Shown: positions 48,512-57,165 of the stretch, piece by piece
Position numbering within the stretch: position 1 is the stretch's first letter
Layout of the letters: each line of letters opens with the position of its first letter
NCBI GenBank assembly: GCA_021794015.1
Contig: JAJYRQ010000016.1
Coordinates: 1-64,000 of the forward strand
Source: Deltaproteobacteria bacterium
GTDB lineage: Bacteria; Desulfobacterota; Binatia; Binatales; Binataceae
Length of the DNA stretch: 64,000 nucleotides
Direction of reading: 5' to 3'
Translations under genes and position numbers: made by a program
Notes under the pieces: model-generated
The model's database searches: none
The model's input: the letters and a program-made list of their open reading frames with translations, nothing else
What the model was told of the DNA's origin: nothing

Positions 48512-48985
48512 GCTGTCCATGTCGAGCACTACCCGCCGGCGCGGAGCGATGGCTTCCCCCTTGACAACCAGCTCGCGGTTTATCCGCCCCAGACCGGCGA
48601 GGTTCTCAGGTCGCGTGAGCAGTTCCGTCTCGAACGACTGCACGCGCGAGGTCAACGCCGCTGCGCGCTCCCAAGTCCTGCTGGAGCCGATCAGCCGGAA
48701 GGCCGGGTCCTGGGGGAGAGCCGCTGGGCGTCGTTAACGCCCTCGTAGCCCGCCAAGCGGCTGTAGATTGACTGCCGCAGCAGATCAGGCAGCAACCGCG
48801 TATTCTTCGCGCGCGCGTCGCAGAGGTGCTGCTCGATGCGTTCTCCGAAGCCCAACCGTTCGTCCAGGTTCCCGCACCAGCAGCAAGCCGGTGCGATTCG
48901 GCGGCAAGCGACGCGCCAACGGGTCTGGGCCCGGCTGAGCCACAGCCTTCGGGCTTGGGGCGCGACAGCGGGTATCGCAAGTGGC

Positions 48986-50137
48986 TTACTCGAACACCTT
49001 CTCTTCGGGCTGGAATGCGTTGATAGCGTCGGCCTCCGCGTCCCGCCCTACAGGCTGGGCAGCGGCGAGAAACTCCTTGTAGAACTCGTGCTGTATGAAA
49101 AGGTTCATGATCTCGTTGGCGCCGTTTGCGATGCGGATTAGCCGGACGTCCCTAAGCAAGCGCTCGACCGGGAATACATTGGTGTAGCCGATACCTCCGA
49201 GGACCTGCATCGCGAGGTCGACCACCTCCCAGGCGGCGTCGCTCGCGAACTTCTTTGCTTCCGAGGCCATCCCGCGGACCCGTCCGGGAGACACATTTGC
49301 AGCCGTTGCCCGGCAAGCTTCCCGGTTGAGCGCGCGCGCCGCGTCGACCTGAGTGAGCCCGTCGGCGATCATGAGGCTGACGGCCTCGAATCTTCGTATC
49401 TCCTGGCCGCAGGCCTTTCGCCGCGCAGCATAGCGGGCCGCCACCTCCAGGGCGGCGCGCCCCAACCCGACGGCTGCGCACGCCGAGGCCAGACGCTCGG
49501 CGATCATCATCTGGTCAAACACGTCGCCCCCGCGACCAATGCCCGCTTGTCCGCCCAAGACGTTACCGACCGGCACCCGAACGTCGCGAAAGCGAAGACG
49601 GCCGGTGCCTCCTCCGCGGGTGTCCAGCAAACCGTAGACATGCTCGACGCTCACACCCTCGGCTCTTTCGATCAAGAAGGCTGAAATGGAGTTTCGCGGC
49701 GGCGCATGCGGGTCAGTGCGGGCATAGACAAAGAACAAGTCCGCTCCCTCCGATCCCACGGCGAAACGCTTCTGGCCGTTCAGAACAAAGTAATCTCCAC
49801 GACGTTCGGCCCGCGTGGTTGTGCCGAAGAAGTCCGAGCCGCCCCTGAGCCCGGTCAGTGCCTCGGCTGGTGCCAGCCGACCCTGCAACATCGGCGCCAA
49901 ACATTGCGTCTTTTGTGTCGGGGTGCCGAAAATACTGATTGGCTCGCCGACGATGCTGACCAACGTATAGAGGCAGGCGAGTGAAGTGCCGAGCGTGCCA
50001 GTCTCTTCCAGCGCAACCGCCTAGCCGGTCCAGGGCAGGTCCCGGCTACCCCACAGTTTGGGGAAGCGCAGGCCCAGGAGGTTTCTTCGGCCCGCCTCCT
50101 GCAAATATCCCTTGGGATAGCGCACCTTTGGAAACCG
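48986..50137 (-). pseudogene. Acyl-CoA dehydrogenase interrupted by an amber codon
   Basis: The frame from about 50137 to the TAA at 48986 covers an almost complete acyl-CoA dehydrogenase: [20 protein letters not shown], then TAG at 50021-50023, then [60 protein letters not shown] and [20 protein letters not shown]. The TAG stands where the family usually has Glu, so a GAG to TAG change is likely. A shorter product from TTG 49963 would lack the N-terminal helical domain. No convincing start is seen upstream of 50137; the 160 bases to the next gene look degenerate and include GCAGAGCC-gtc-GGCTCTGC. It lies beside the dead transposase. Confidence 0.8.
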
Positions 50138-50300
50138 AAAATCCGGGCTTGAGCGGGCTACTGCAGAGCCGTCGGCTCTGCTTCGAGGCAGCCTGGCTGG
50201 CAGCGCTCGGCTGCGTCTGCGGGCGACGGCTTAACGGTTGGCCGGCTCTGCGAGCCGGGCGCGCGCTTAGGCGACAGTCGCCTCTTCGATTGCAAGTCGC

Positions 50301-51203
50301 TTAGAGCTTGCCGAACGGGCGGCTGCATCCCGGAGCGATCGGCGCGCCGCTGTCGCGTTCCTTGACCGCCTGCTTGAAGCCGGCCTGCTCGGCGCGGCGC
50401 TTAAACCATGCGCCCTCGGGTGTATGGCGCGCGATGCCGTCGAAGAGGGTGGCGATCATCTGCGTGGTGGCAAGCCCCATATTCTCGAAGGCCTGGTTGA
50501 TCATCAGCTTCTGCATCATGAGCTGATTGCGCGGCACCGCCGCCATCCGCAAGGCGATCTCACGCACCCGCCGGTCGAGCTGCGCGCGCGGCACCGATTC
50601 CAGGCACAGGCCAAGCCTTGCCGCCTCGGGCCCGTAGATAAGATCGCCCGTCAGCAGCATCCGTTTGGCCCGCTCCGCGCCGAGCCGGTAGAGCCACATC
50701 GCGGTCGTCGGGCACCCCCAGACGCGGGCGGGCGGATAGCCAATCCGCGCCTCGTCGGCCATGATGATGATGTCGCAGCAGAGCGCAATGTCGCTGCCGC
50801 CGGCGACTGCCGGGCCGTTTACCTTTGCGACGGTCGGTTTGTAGGAACGCCACAGGCTCATGAAGTCCTGAGTGTTGCGGTACATGCCGTAGAAATCGGC
50901 CATCGAGTCCCATGGCGGCACCGGCTCCGTCTCGCCCGGGGGTTGGGTCCCCGACCCGAGTTGTGAGCCGGGCCTCACCCCCGGCCTCTCCGCGTATTCG
51001 ACGAGATCGTAGCCGGCGCAGAAGCCCGCCCCCGCGCCCGTCACCACGATCACGTGGACGCCGTTGTCGGCGTTGGCACGGGCGACCGCGTCCGCCAGTT
51101 CACTCGGCATCCGGCCGTCGATCGCGTTCATACGCTCGGGGCGATTGAGCGTGATGGTTGCGACTCGGCCATCGACCTCGTAGCTGATCGACTTGTAATC
51201 CAT
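50301..51203 (-). CDS. Crotonase (enoyl-CoA hydratase/isomerase) family protein
   Basis: 300 residues. Family motifs are ATITLNRPERMNAIDGRM, the oxyanion region TGAGAGFCAGYDL, and KVNGPAVAGGSDIALCCDI. The two catalytic glutamates of classical enoyl-CoA hydratase are not where expected: the first position is Asp (GGSDIA), the second lies in IGYPPARVWG without Glu. A reaction other than hydration, such as isomerisation or hydrolysis, is possible. GAGGAA precedes ATG 51203 by six bases. A small membrane protein gene lies upstream. Confidence 0.88.
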   Translation of the reverse strand: MDYKSISYEVDGRVATITLNRPERMNAIDGRMPSELADAVARANADNGVHVIVVTGAGAGFCAGYDLVEYAERPGVRPGSQLGSGTQPPGETEPVPPWDSMADFYGMYRNTQDFMSLWRSYKPTVAKVNGPAVAGGSDIALCCDIIIMADEARIGYPPARVWGCPTTAMWLYRLGAERAKRMLLTGDLIYGPEAARLGLCLESVPRAQLDRRVREIALRMAAVPRNQLMMQKLMINQAFENMGLATTQMIATLFDGIARHTPEGAWFKRRAEQAGFKQAVKERDSGAPIAPGCSRPFGKL

Positions 51204-51255
51204 TTGGGTTCCTCTGCCTTTCATCCCGGCTTGCCGAAAGGACCGCAATCCCGGC

Positions 51256-51528
51256 TTAGTTCGACCCCCACGGATAAAGCCCGGGAATGAATATCGTAAG
51301 TGCGCCGGCGACGGCTATAGCAATCAATGAGCCGGCGGCAAACAGATTCCACGCGTGGGGCCTCAATACGCCCAAGGTGACGATTAAGAACAGTATTGGC
51401 AAATCAAGAAAATGAGTAAACGTCGGTACCGCAGCAGCGCGCGCTTTCTCCAACTCGGCGGTAAATGCGCCGATGCGCAAAGCCTCTCGCGTCAAACGCC
51501 GCAAACGCACGAAGTAGAGGCGCGTCAC
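51256..51528 (-). CDS. Small membrane protein of unknown function
   Basis: 90 residues with a charged N-terminal helix (TRLYFVRLRRLTREALR) and two hydrophobic helices (HFLDLPILFLIVTLGVL and AAGSLIAIAVAGALTIFIP). GAGGG six bases before the GTG at 51528 supports that start over an ATG at 51576. I do not recognise the family. It precedes the crotonase gene by 52 bases on the same strand. Confidence 0.6.
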   Translation of the reverse strand: MTRLYFVRLRRLTREALRIGAFTAELEKARAAAVPTFTHFLDLPILFLIVTLGVLRPHAWNLFAAGSLIAIAVAGALTIFIPGLYPWGSN

Positions 51529-51717
51529 GGTGTTGCCCTCGCGGTGGCGGCGCGGAGAATCTTGGCCTGTGCCCACTCTGCGCCGGCGGAATGCGGGATT
51601 CGCGGCGCGCGCTCAGTAATGACAACCTTTGCCCGGAGCATCTTTTTCGCGCGACGGGACACCGATATGCGACGACCGCGTCAAGTGGTATCGCAGAGGG
51701 TTTGCCGGCGTAAGGGA

Positions 51718-52482
51718 TCAGAATGTGCCGTGGCGGCCGGCGCCCTCGGCAAAACGCTTCGCTCCCGCCAGAGACTCCCCCGATTCGATGGTCGCGATCC
51801 CGTGGCGGTATTCGTTGGCCAGCGCCTGGCTAAGTCCCATTCCCCACTGCTCGTAAGCGGACATTCTGTCCGAGCGTAGGCATCGCTGGGGAAAGGCCGC
51901 CAGCCCGGCGGCCAGTTCCTTTGCTGCGCCAAGGGCTCTGCCCGGTTCGGCCAGCCGGTTGGCGAGTCCCATCTGAAGCGCCTCCTCGGCGCCGACGGCT
52001 CTGCCGGTCAGTATCAAGTCGAGGGCGTGGCCCATGCCGATGAGCCTTGGCAGCCGTATCGTTCCGCCATCGACCAGCGGCACGCCGAAACGGCGGTTAA
52101 AGACGCCGAAGACAGCGTTGCGCGCGGCCACCCGCAGGTCGCACCAGAGGGCCAGCTCGAAGCCGCCGGCCACGGCATAGCCTTCGACCGCGGCGATAAC
52201 CGGCTTCTTAAGGAGCATTCGCGTGCAGCCGAGTGGTCCGTCGCCCTCGGGCAGCACGATATTGCCCTGCTGGCGAGCGTAGCTCTTGAGGTCGAAGCCG
52301 GCGCAGAAAGTCCCGCCGGCGCCCGTCAGCACGGCAGCGCTAAGAGCGGGATCATCGTCGAAGCGCCGGAAGGCGTCGGCGAGCGCTTTGGCGGTGGCGC
52401 GGTCGAGCGCGTTTCTTACCTCGGGGCGGTTGATGGTGACCACCGCGATTTCACCTTCGGGCTGGTAACTAAGGCTGTCCAT
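51718..52482 (-). CDS. Enoyl-CoA hydratase/isomerase (crotonase)
   Basis: 254 residues, normal length. AVVTINRPEVRNALDRATAK, LTGAGGTFCAGFDLKSYARQ and VEGYAVAGGFELALWCDLRV are diagnostic; the last keeps the first catalytic Glu of hydratases, while the second position (FGVFNRRFGVPLVDGG) lacks it. Acts on acyl-CoA substrates in beta-oxidation-like routes. GGAGG precedes the ATG. The 235 bases between it and 51528 are not coding as far as I can see. Confidence 0.9.
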   Translation of the reverse strand: MDSLSYQPEGEIAVVTINRPEVRNALDRATAKALADAFRRFDDDPALSAAVLTGAGGTFCAGFDLKSYARQQGNIVLPEGDGPLGCTRMLLKKPVIAAVEGYAVAGGFELALWCDLRVAARNAVFGVFNRRFGVPLVDGGTIRLPRLIGMGHALDLILTGRAVGAEEALQMGLANRLAEPGRALGAAKELAAGLAAFPQRCLRSDRMSAYEQWGMGLSQALANEYRHGIATIESGESLAGAKRFAEGAGRHGTF

Positions 52483-52753
52483 TGGTGCCTCCGGGTTATG
52501 GTTGGCGCAGGCCGTTTCTTGCCGGGCCTCCGGGCGGTTGAGGTGGGCGCCGGAGGTTGTGGCTTTGGCGCGCCGATTATCACGCCACGTTGGCTCTGAT
52601 GCAACAACACCCGGCGCCGATTCTAAGAGAGCACCGCGAAGCGTGGCCGCGGGCGCCGGCAGGGAGCGGCAAGGCTTGGCGCGGGCTATAGTCGGCAGGT
52701 CTGGCCCGTGGGGCCGGTTGTACCCGAACCTCTGGTGCCGTTGAATGTGGCAT

Positions 52754-53032
52754 ATGGCACGATTTGATGGCGCGAAAGTGAAGATTGATAAGTTCGGGCG
52801 GATCGTCGTCCCGAAACCTTTGCGGCAGCGCCTTGGACTAACGGCCGCGGCTGAACTGGAGGCGCTGGAGCAGTTGGGCGGCCTCTTGCTGCGGCCGGTA
52901 GAGGAAGCTCCGGCGATGGCGAGGGTCGAGGGCTTGTGGGTCCACCGTGGCGCGGCACAACCGGGGACGGACTGGGAGCATCTGATTCACCAAGGGCGCG
53001 AGGAGCGGATCGGATCGGTTTTGAAGACGTAA
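52754..53032 (+). CDS. AbrB/SpoVT-type DNA-binding protein, orphan antitoxin-like
   Basis: 92 residues. The AbrB swapped-hairpin motif is KVKIDKFGRIVVPKPLRQRLGL, followed by a short C-terminal part like VapB/MazE antitoxins. No PIN-domain or MazF-like toxin gene follows; instead its last 46 bases overlap the end of cobD on the other strand. Start is ATG 52754 or an in-frame ATG at 52745. It may be a stand-alone regulator or a relic of a toxin-antitoxin pair. Confidence 0.75.
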   Translation: MARFDGAKVKIDKFGRIVVPKPLRQRLGLTAAAELEALEQLGGLLLRPVEEAPAMARVEGLWVHRGAAQPGTDWEHLIHQGREERIGSVLKT

Positions 53033-54087
53033 GCGGCCAGCGCCGCGAGCAGCCGCTCGTTGTCGGGCCGCAAGCGGACGCCGACACGGTAAAAGCCGGC
53101 GGGACATCCGGCAAGGCCGTTTAAGTCGCGTAGCGCGATAGCGCGGCGCAAAAGGAAACGCCCGAGGTCGCCAAGTTCGCGCTCGCGCGCAAGCCTGAAC
53201 ATCAGGAAGTTCGCCGCCGGCGGGATAACCCGCATCCCTTCAAGGCGTGAGAGTTGGTCTTGCAGCCACTGCCGCTCGCGTTGCACGGTGCGGCGCGTCC
53301 GCTCGATAAACGGCGCGGCGGCCTCGATACAGGCGAGCGCCACCTTTTCGGCTACGGCGTTGACCGACCAGGGCTCCAGCCCCTGCCCAAGCCGGCTTAT
53401 CAGGGCGGGCGCAGCCAGCAGATAGCCAATTCGCAGTCCCGGCAGCGCAAAAATCTTGGTGAGCGAGCGCAGCACCACAAGTCCGCTATGCGGGCCAAGC
53501 AGCGCCGCTGCCGAGCGGGCATCGTCGGCAAACTCGATAAACGCTTCGTCGATCACCAGGCGGCATCCAATGCGCTCACAGTGCTTGGCGAGCGCCTGCA
53601 GATCGTCGAAGGCAAGCAGCGTACTGGTTGGGCTGTTCGGACGCCCAACAAAGAGCGCGTCGGCGCCGGTGGGCAGCCCTGTGGCAATCTCATCCGCCGA
53701 AAGGCAGAAGCCGCGCTCGGGCGGCATTGCCAGCATGCTCGGTGCCGAGCCGGCTAAAACCAGCGCATTGGAGACCTCGCTGAAGGTCGGTACCACCACG
53801 GCAGGCCGGCTTGGCCTGAGCACGCGCGCCAGCAGGTAGATAAGCTGCGTCGAGCCGTTGCCGACGATCACGCTGTCGGCGCTGACCCCGTGCCAGGCGG
53901 CAATTCGCCGGACGAGATTGGCGCTGTACGGCGAAGGGTAGCGGGCGGCCTCCTTCCAGGCCGACCGGTAGGCTTGCAGCGCTTGCGCCGGGGCGCCGAG
54001 CGGGTTGATACTCACGCTGAAGTCAAGCACGCCGGCGCCCGCCTCGCCGCCGTGCGTGCGATCGAGTCTTTCCGACCTATCGCTCAA
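52987..54087 (-). CDS. cobD: Threonine-phosphate decarboxylase (cobalamin biosynthesis)
   Basis: About 366 residues, PLP-dependent class I/II aminotransferase fold. LDFSVSINPLGAP and YPSPYSANLVRRIAAWHG mark the N-terminus, IVGNGSTQLIYLLARVL the substrate site, and the PLP lysine is in RSLTKIFALPGLRIGYLL. It makes (R)-1-aminopropan-2-ol phosphate for the cobalamin side chain used by CbiB, the gene directly upstream. I choose TTG 54087 because it overlaps the cbiB stop (TTGA); a longer frame opens from 54147. The 3' end overlaps the convergent AbrB gene. Confidence 0.88.
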   Translation of the reverse strand: MSDRSERLDRTHGGEAGAGVLDFSVSINPLGAPAQALQAYRSAWKEAARYPSPYSANLVRRIAAWHGVSADSVIVGNGSTQLIYLLARVLRPSRPAVVVPTFSEVSNALVLAGSAPSMLAMPPERGFCLSADEIATGLPTGADALFVGRPNSPTSTLLAFDDLQALAKHCERIGCRLVIDEAFIEFADDARSAAALLGPHSGLVVLRSLTKIFALPGLRIGYLLAAPALISRLGQGLEPWSVNAVAEKVALACIEAAAPFIERTRRTVQRERQWLQDQLSRLEGMRVIPPAANFLMFRLARERELGDLGRFLLRRAIALRDLNGLAGCPAGFYRVGVRLRPDNERLLAALAAYVFKTDPIRSSRPW

Positions 54088-55049
54088 TGGAAGACCAGCG
54101 CGCGGGCCGCCGCCAGAAAGAGCGTTGCCAGGGCTATCGTGTACCAAACCAGGAACCTGGCCGCGCGAATCTCAACCGGCGCCGCCACCCGCTCGGGCCG
54201 GCCGAGCCGCGGCCGCGCTTCAACCGAGCCCTCGTAAGCGACGCTGCCGCCGAGCTCAAGGCCGAGCGCCCCCGCCATCGCGGCTTCGGGATAGCCGGCA
54301 TTGGGGCTCGGATGGCTCGCGGCGTCGCGCCGCATCGTTTGCCAGGCCGGCTGTGCTCTGCCCAGCAGCAGGCCAGCAACCCCGACCAGCGCACCGGCGG
54401 TCAGCCTGGCCGGAACAAAGTTCAGCAGATCGTCGAGGCGCGCTGCGGCCCGGCCAAAGTAAAGGTAGTGCTCGTCGCGATGGCCCACCATCGAGTCCAG
54501 CGTGTTGACCGCCCGGTAGACCATTGCCGCCAGAGGTCCTCCCACGAACAACCAGAAAAGCGGCGCCACAACGCCGTCGCAAGTGCTCTCGGCAAGCGAC
54601 TCGATGGTGGCCCGGACCATCGCTGGCAAATCAAGCTCCTGCGTATCGCGTCCGACCAGCGCCGGCAAGAGCCGGCGTGCCTCTTCAAGTCTGCCGGCCT
54701 CGAGCACGGCCTCGATTCTTTGGGCGGCGCGGTCGAGCTCTCTTGCCGCCACCGTGGTCCAAGCCAGCACCACTGCCGTCGCGCCGGCCCACCAAGGCCC
54801 CAAAGCTGCCGCCAGGCGCAGCAGGCCAAGCGCGGCCAGCGCGCTTGCACCGCCGACCAGTCCAACCAGCAGGGCGCCGCGCGCAAGGTCCGCGCGCGGG
54901 CTGCCGCGCCAGAGCGTGCCCTCGCCCCACGCGGCCAGCGCGCCGATAAGCCTGACCGGATGGCCCGCCCAATCCGGGTCGCCCAGCGCAAGGTCGAGCA
55001 GGAGCGCGGCCAGGATAAGCCATGCGGGCAGGTACCAGGCGAAACTCAC
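54084..55049 (-). CDS. cbiB: Adenosylcobinamide-phosphate synthase
   Basis: 321 residues, membrane protein with several hydrophobic helices. LLDLALGDPDWAGHPVRLIG, VGRDTQELDLPAMVRATIES, LAESTCDGVVAPLFW, YRAVNTLDSMVGHRDEHYLY and HPSPNAGYPEAAMAGALG are CbiB signatures. It joins aminopropanol phosphate to adenosylcobyrinic acid. Start is GTG 55049. No cobalamin riboswitch box (GCCACTG) was found upstream. Confidence 0.92.
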   Translation of the reverse strand: MSFAWYLPAWLILAALLLDLALGDPDWAGHPVRLIGALAAWGEGTLWRGSPRADLARGALLVGLVGGASALAALGLLRLAAALGPWWAGATAVVLAWTTVAARELDRAAQRIEAVLEAGRLEEARRLLPALVGRDTQELDLPAMVRATIESLAESTCDGVVAPLFWLFVGGPLAAMVYRAVNTLDSMVGHRDEHYLYFGRAAARLDDLLNFVPARLTAGALVGVAGLLLGRAQPAWQTMRRDAASHPSPNAGYPEAAMAGALGLELGGSVAYEGSVEARPRLGRPERVAAPVEIRAARFLVWYTIALATLFLAAARALVFH

Positions 55050-55112
55050 CGCCTTGCGTCGGGGGTCGGGCCGCTAGCGTCGCGTCCCGCAAATAGATGC
55101 GGCGAGCGCTGG

Positions 55113-55309
55113 TTGGCCATGCTGAACGCCGGCGAAGAATCTCGCAGCCGCCATTTTGGCGGCCGCGACGGGTGCTTTTCGCCAGGTCGCGGCAGCTCGC
55201 GCGGCCACGGAAGGCCGCGCGAGCTCCTTCGATTTCGCTCGCCCAGAGGGTCCCTCGCCTTCGGCTCGGGATGGGCGCAGCGCCCAACTCGCTTCGCGCA
55301 GGATGACAA
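55113..55309. repeat. Candidate small inverted-repeat element upstream of cbiB
   Basis: The right end is CGCTTCGCGCAGGATGACAA (55290-55309), a variant of the GTCATCCTGAGCGAAGCG-type repeat of environmental genomes. The left end TTGGCCATGCTGAACGCC (from 55113) is an imperfect inverted copy. Inside, 55194-55225 forms a perfect 13-bp stem, AGCTCGCGCGGCC and GGCCGCGCGAGCT, with a six-base loop. The surrounding 55050-55506 has no supported gene. Confidence 0.5.
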
Positions 55310-55506
55310 CTCCTTGGGTGCCGCTTATTGATGGGACGGCATACCGGCGGGCGCCGGATACAAGGCGCTTCGCGCGACGGCGGTGACGCCCTGCAGCCGC
55401 CGCACGGCCGGCTTTGCGCTCGCGTCGGGCGAGCCTGGCTTGTCCCGCCGACGGCTTGAGGCGACGCTTGCTGGTCTGCGTGCTCAAGGCGGGGGTTTGC
55501 CGCTCT

Positions 55507-56031
55507 TTAGGCCAGCGCTTGGCGCGCAGCCGTTAGCACCGCGTCGAAATTGGGTTGGTTGCCGACCTCGGGCACGTACTCGACGTGGCGCAGCCGGTCG
55601 TCCCGGTCGGCCACGAAGACCGCGCGGGAGAGCAGCCGGAGCCCTTTTACCAGCGTGCCGTAGCTTTCGCCGAAGGTGCCGTCGCGATGGTCGCTAAGCG
55701 TCACGACCTTGTCGACGCCGGCCGCGCCGCACCATCGCGCCTGCGCAAAGGGCAGGTCCATCGAGACGGTCAGAATTACGACGTCGCCGGAAAGTCCGGC
55801 TGCCTCCTGGTTGAAGCGCCGGGTCTCGGCGTCGCACACCGGGGTATCGAGCGAAGGCACGCTGGCGATTATCTTGACCTTGCCTTTGAAGTTGTCGAGC
55901 GTGACCGGCTTGGTAATGTCCTTGCCGACCAAGGTAAACGGCGGTGCTTTTTGCCCTGGTTTGAGTTCCGGTCCGACCAGGGTGAGCGGGGTGCCACGAA
56001 GCGTGGCGGCATTCTTGCGTTCTTCGGCCAT
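55507..56031 (-). CDS. tpx: Thiol peroxidase (Tpx)
   Basis: 174 residues, peroxiredoxin fold. The peroxidatic Cys66 is in PSLDTPVCDAETRRFN and the resolving Cys101 in FAQARWCGAAG, the Tpx pair. LSDHRDGTFGESYG is also typical. It reduces hydroperoxides with electrons from thioredoxin. GAGGAG precedes the ATG by nine bases. It follows the selenoprotein gene on the same strand by 124 bases, so the two may share transcription. Confidence 0.95.
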   Translation of the reverse strand: MAEERKNAATLRGTPLTLVGPELKPGQKAPPFTLVGKDITKPVTLDNFKGKVKIIASVPSLDTPVCDAETRRFNQEAAGLSGDVVILTVSMDLPFAQARWCGAAGVDKVVTLSDHRDGTFGESYGTLVKGLRLLSRAVFVADRDDRLRHVEYVPEVGNQPNFDAVLTAARQALA

Positions 56032-56155
56032 GGCCGATTCTCCTCTGTGAAAATTGCCGGCGCGCAGGCGAGCGCGCCGGCAGCTTAGCTTGGGCCGCGC
56101 GCCGCCCTTCGGCCGAGGCCGGGAGGGCTGCCCGGCAGTTAAAGCAACCAGACCG

Positions 56156-57001
56156 TCAGCGCGAGGCGGCTCTGCCGCGCGCCCGGTCCATCGTGTCGGC
56201 TTTCTCCTTCGAGGGAATCGCCGGCATGTAGCCGGCGGTGTAGTCGGTTTCCTCCCAGGAGCGATCTTCCGGGTCCCAGACGTAAGGCAGCCGGAAAATC
56301 TCGCCCGGGCGTCCTATTCTTTCGAAGGCCCAGAGCGCGTCGCGCAGAATCCGGCGCTGCAGCTCGGGCTCGTCCGGCCTGCCGCTCTCGTGACCCAGCG
56401 GAAAGTCGAGGAAGACGGCCCGCGGCGGCTTTACCGCCTGCGTGATGTCCAGCGCCGAGGTCATGCAAAGCGATGGAATTCCGGCCTCCTCCGCTGCCCT
56501 GGCGATCAGTCCGACGGACTGATGGCATACGGGTCAGGCGGGCACCAGCAACAGCGCGTCGGCGCCGCCGGCGCGGACTTCCTCGATAAGCGCCGGGCCA
56601 AGCTCGGTGCGCACCCGCCGTGCCGAGTAGACGCCGCCCATGAAGCTTAAGGCAGGGTCCATCAGCTCGCCGATAAGCCCCTCGGCCTCCAGCTCGCGCA
56701 TCCGCTCCAGCGGAAAGACGCAGTTGGGGTCGCGCCGGACGTCCTCGGTGCGGTAGCCGAAATGCCAGACGGTCAGCTCGGCGCGGCTGGCGTCTTTGGG
56801 CACGCGCCGGTAGGAGGTATCCTCGCGATGAAACCGCGGCTGGTCGCGGTAGAGAATTCCGCCCGAGCATGCGAGCGCAAGCCTGGACTCGGAAAGCGGC
56901 TTCTTAAGCGGCGTCCAGGGAACGTCGTGGTTGACCACCCAGCGGTAGGGCGCGAAGGCCTTGTAAAGCTCGCGCGTTCTCGGAATGTACGCTACAGCCA
57001 T
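56156..57001 (-). CDS. Selenoprotein, glycine/sarcosine/betaine reductase selenoprotein B-like family
   Basis: 281 residues when the in-frame TGA at 56534-56536 is read as selenocysteine (Sec156). Homologous sequence continues in the same frame across it: EEVRAGGADALLLVPA, Sec, PVCHQSVGLIARAAEEAGIP. Relatives have Cys there (CPVCHQ), so the motif is U-x-x-C with Cys159. Other family traits are LKKPLSESRLALACSGG, DPALSFMGGVYS and RAVFLDFPLGHESGRP. A SECIS hairpin begins 10 bases after the TGA. The start at ATG 57001 has AAGGAG nine bases upstream. GrdB proteins cleave glycine-type substrates via selenium; this short relative lacks the known Grd partners here, so a redox or reductive role is inferred only. 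Confidence 0.88.
56505..56523 (-). promoter_or_regulatory. Bacterial SECIS hairpin for Sec156
   Basis: Immediately downstream of the TGA the mRNA reads a perfect 8-bp stem, AUCAGUCC and GGACUGAU, closed by the loop GUC. The loop starts 18 bases after the UGA and begins with G, within the known spacing and loop rules for bacterial SECIS elements recognised by SelB. Confidence 0.82.
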
Positions 57002-57165
57002 CGGATGCAACTCCTTGACCGGTGCGCCGGCGCCGGTACCGGCCGTTTCCGGGCGGCCACAAACGCAGCCCCAAAATCGTCCATTTATAGTACGCCCGAG
57101 CCGCAGCCGCGGCAAAGCCGGCCACCGCGTGGCGGCAGGGGGGAAGCGTAGCGAGCAGCCCTCTT

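Larger units (their letters stand above)
48206..48985 (-). mobile_element. Decayed IS1380-family transposase remnant
   Basis: On the minus strand, pieces of the same transposase as at 1-341 appear in several frames: DERLGF, RQSIYSRLAGYEGVNDAQRL, then RVVLDMDS, VVYGRQEGRAYNGHF and LLLFTSEGDCLGVKLRPGNV. Frameshifts separate them, the first 25 or so and about the last 200 residues are missing, and no terminal repeats are seen. Two short palindromic insertions interrupt the catalytic region, an in-frame eight-codon one at 48488-48511 and a frame-breaking one at about 48406-48427. The remnant ends next to the acyl-CoA dehydrogenase stop. Confidence 0.88.

Noticed and set aside
55050..55506. Cobalamin riboswitch upstream of cbiB
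   Set aside because: No B12 box (GCCACTG) or matching core could be found on the minus strand.
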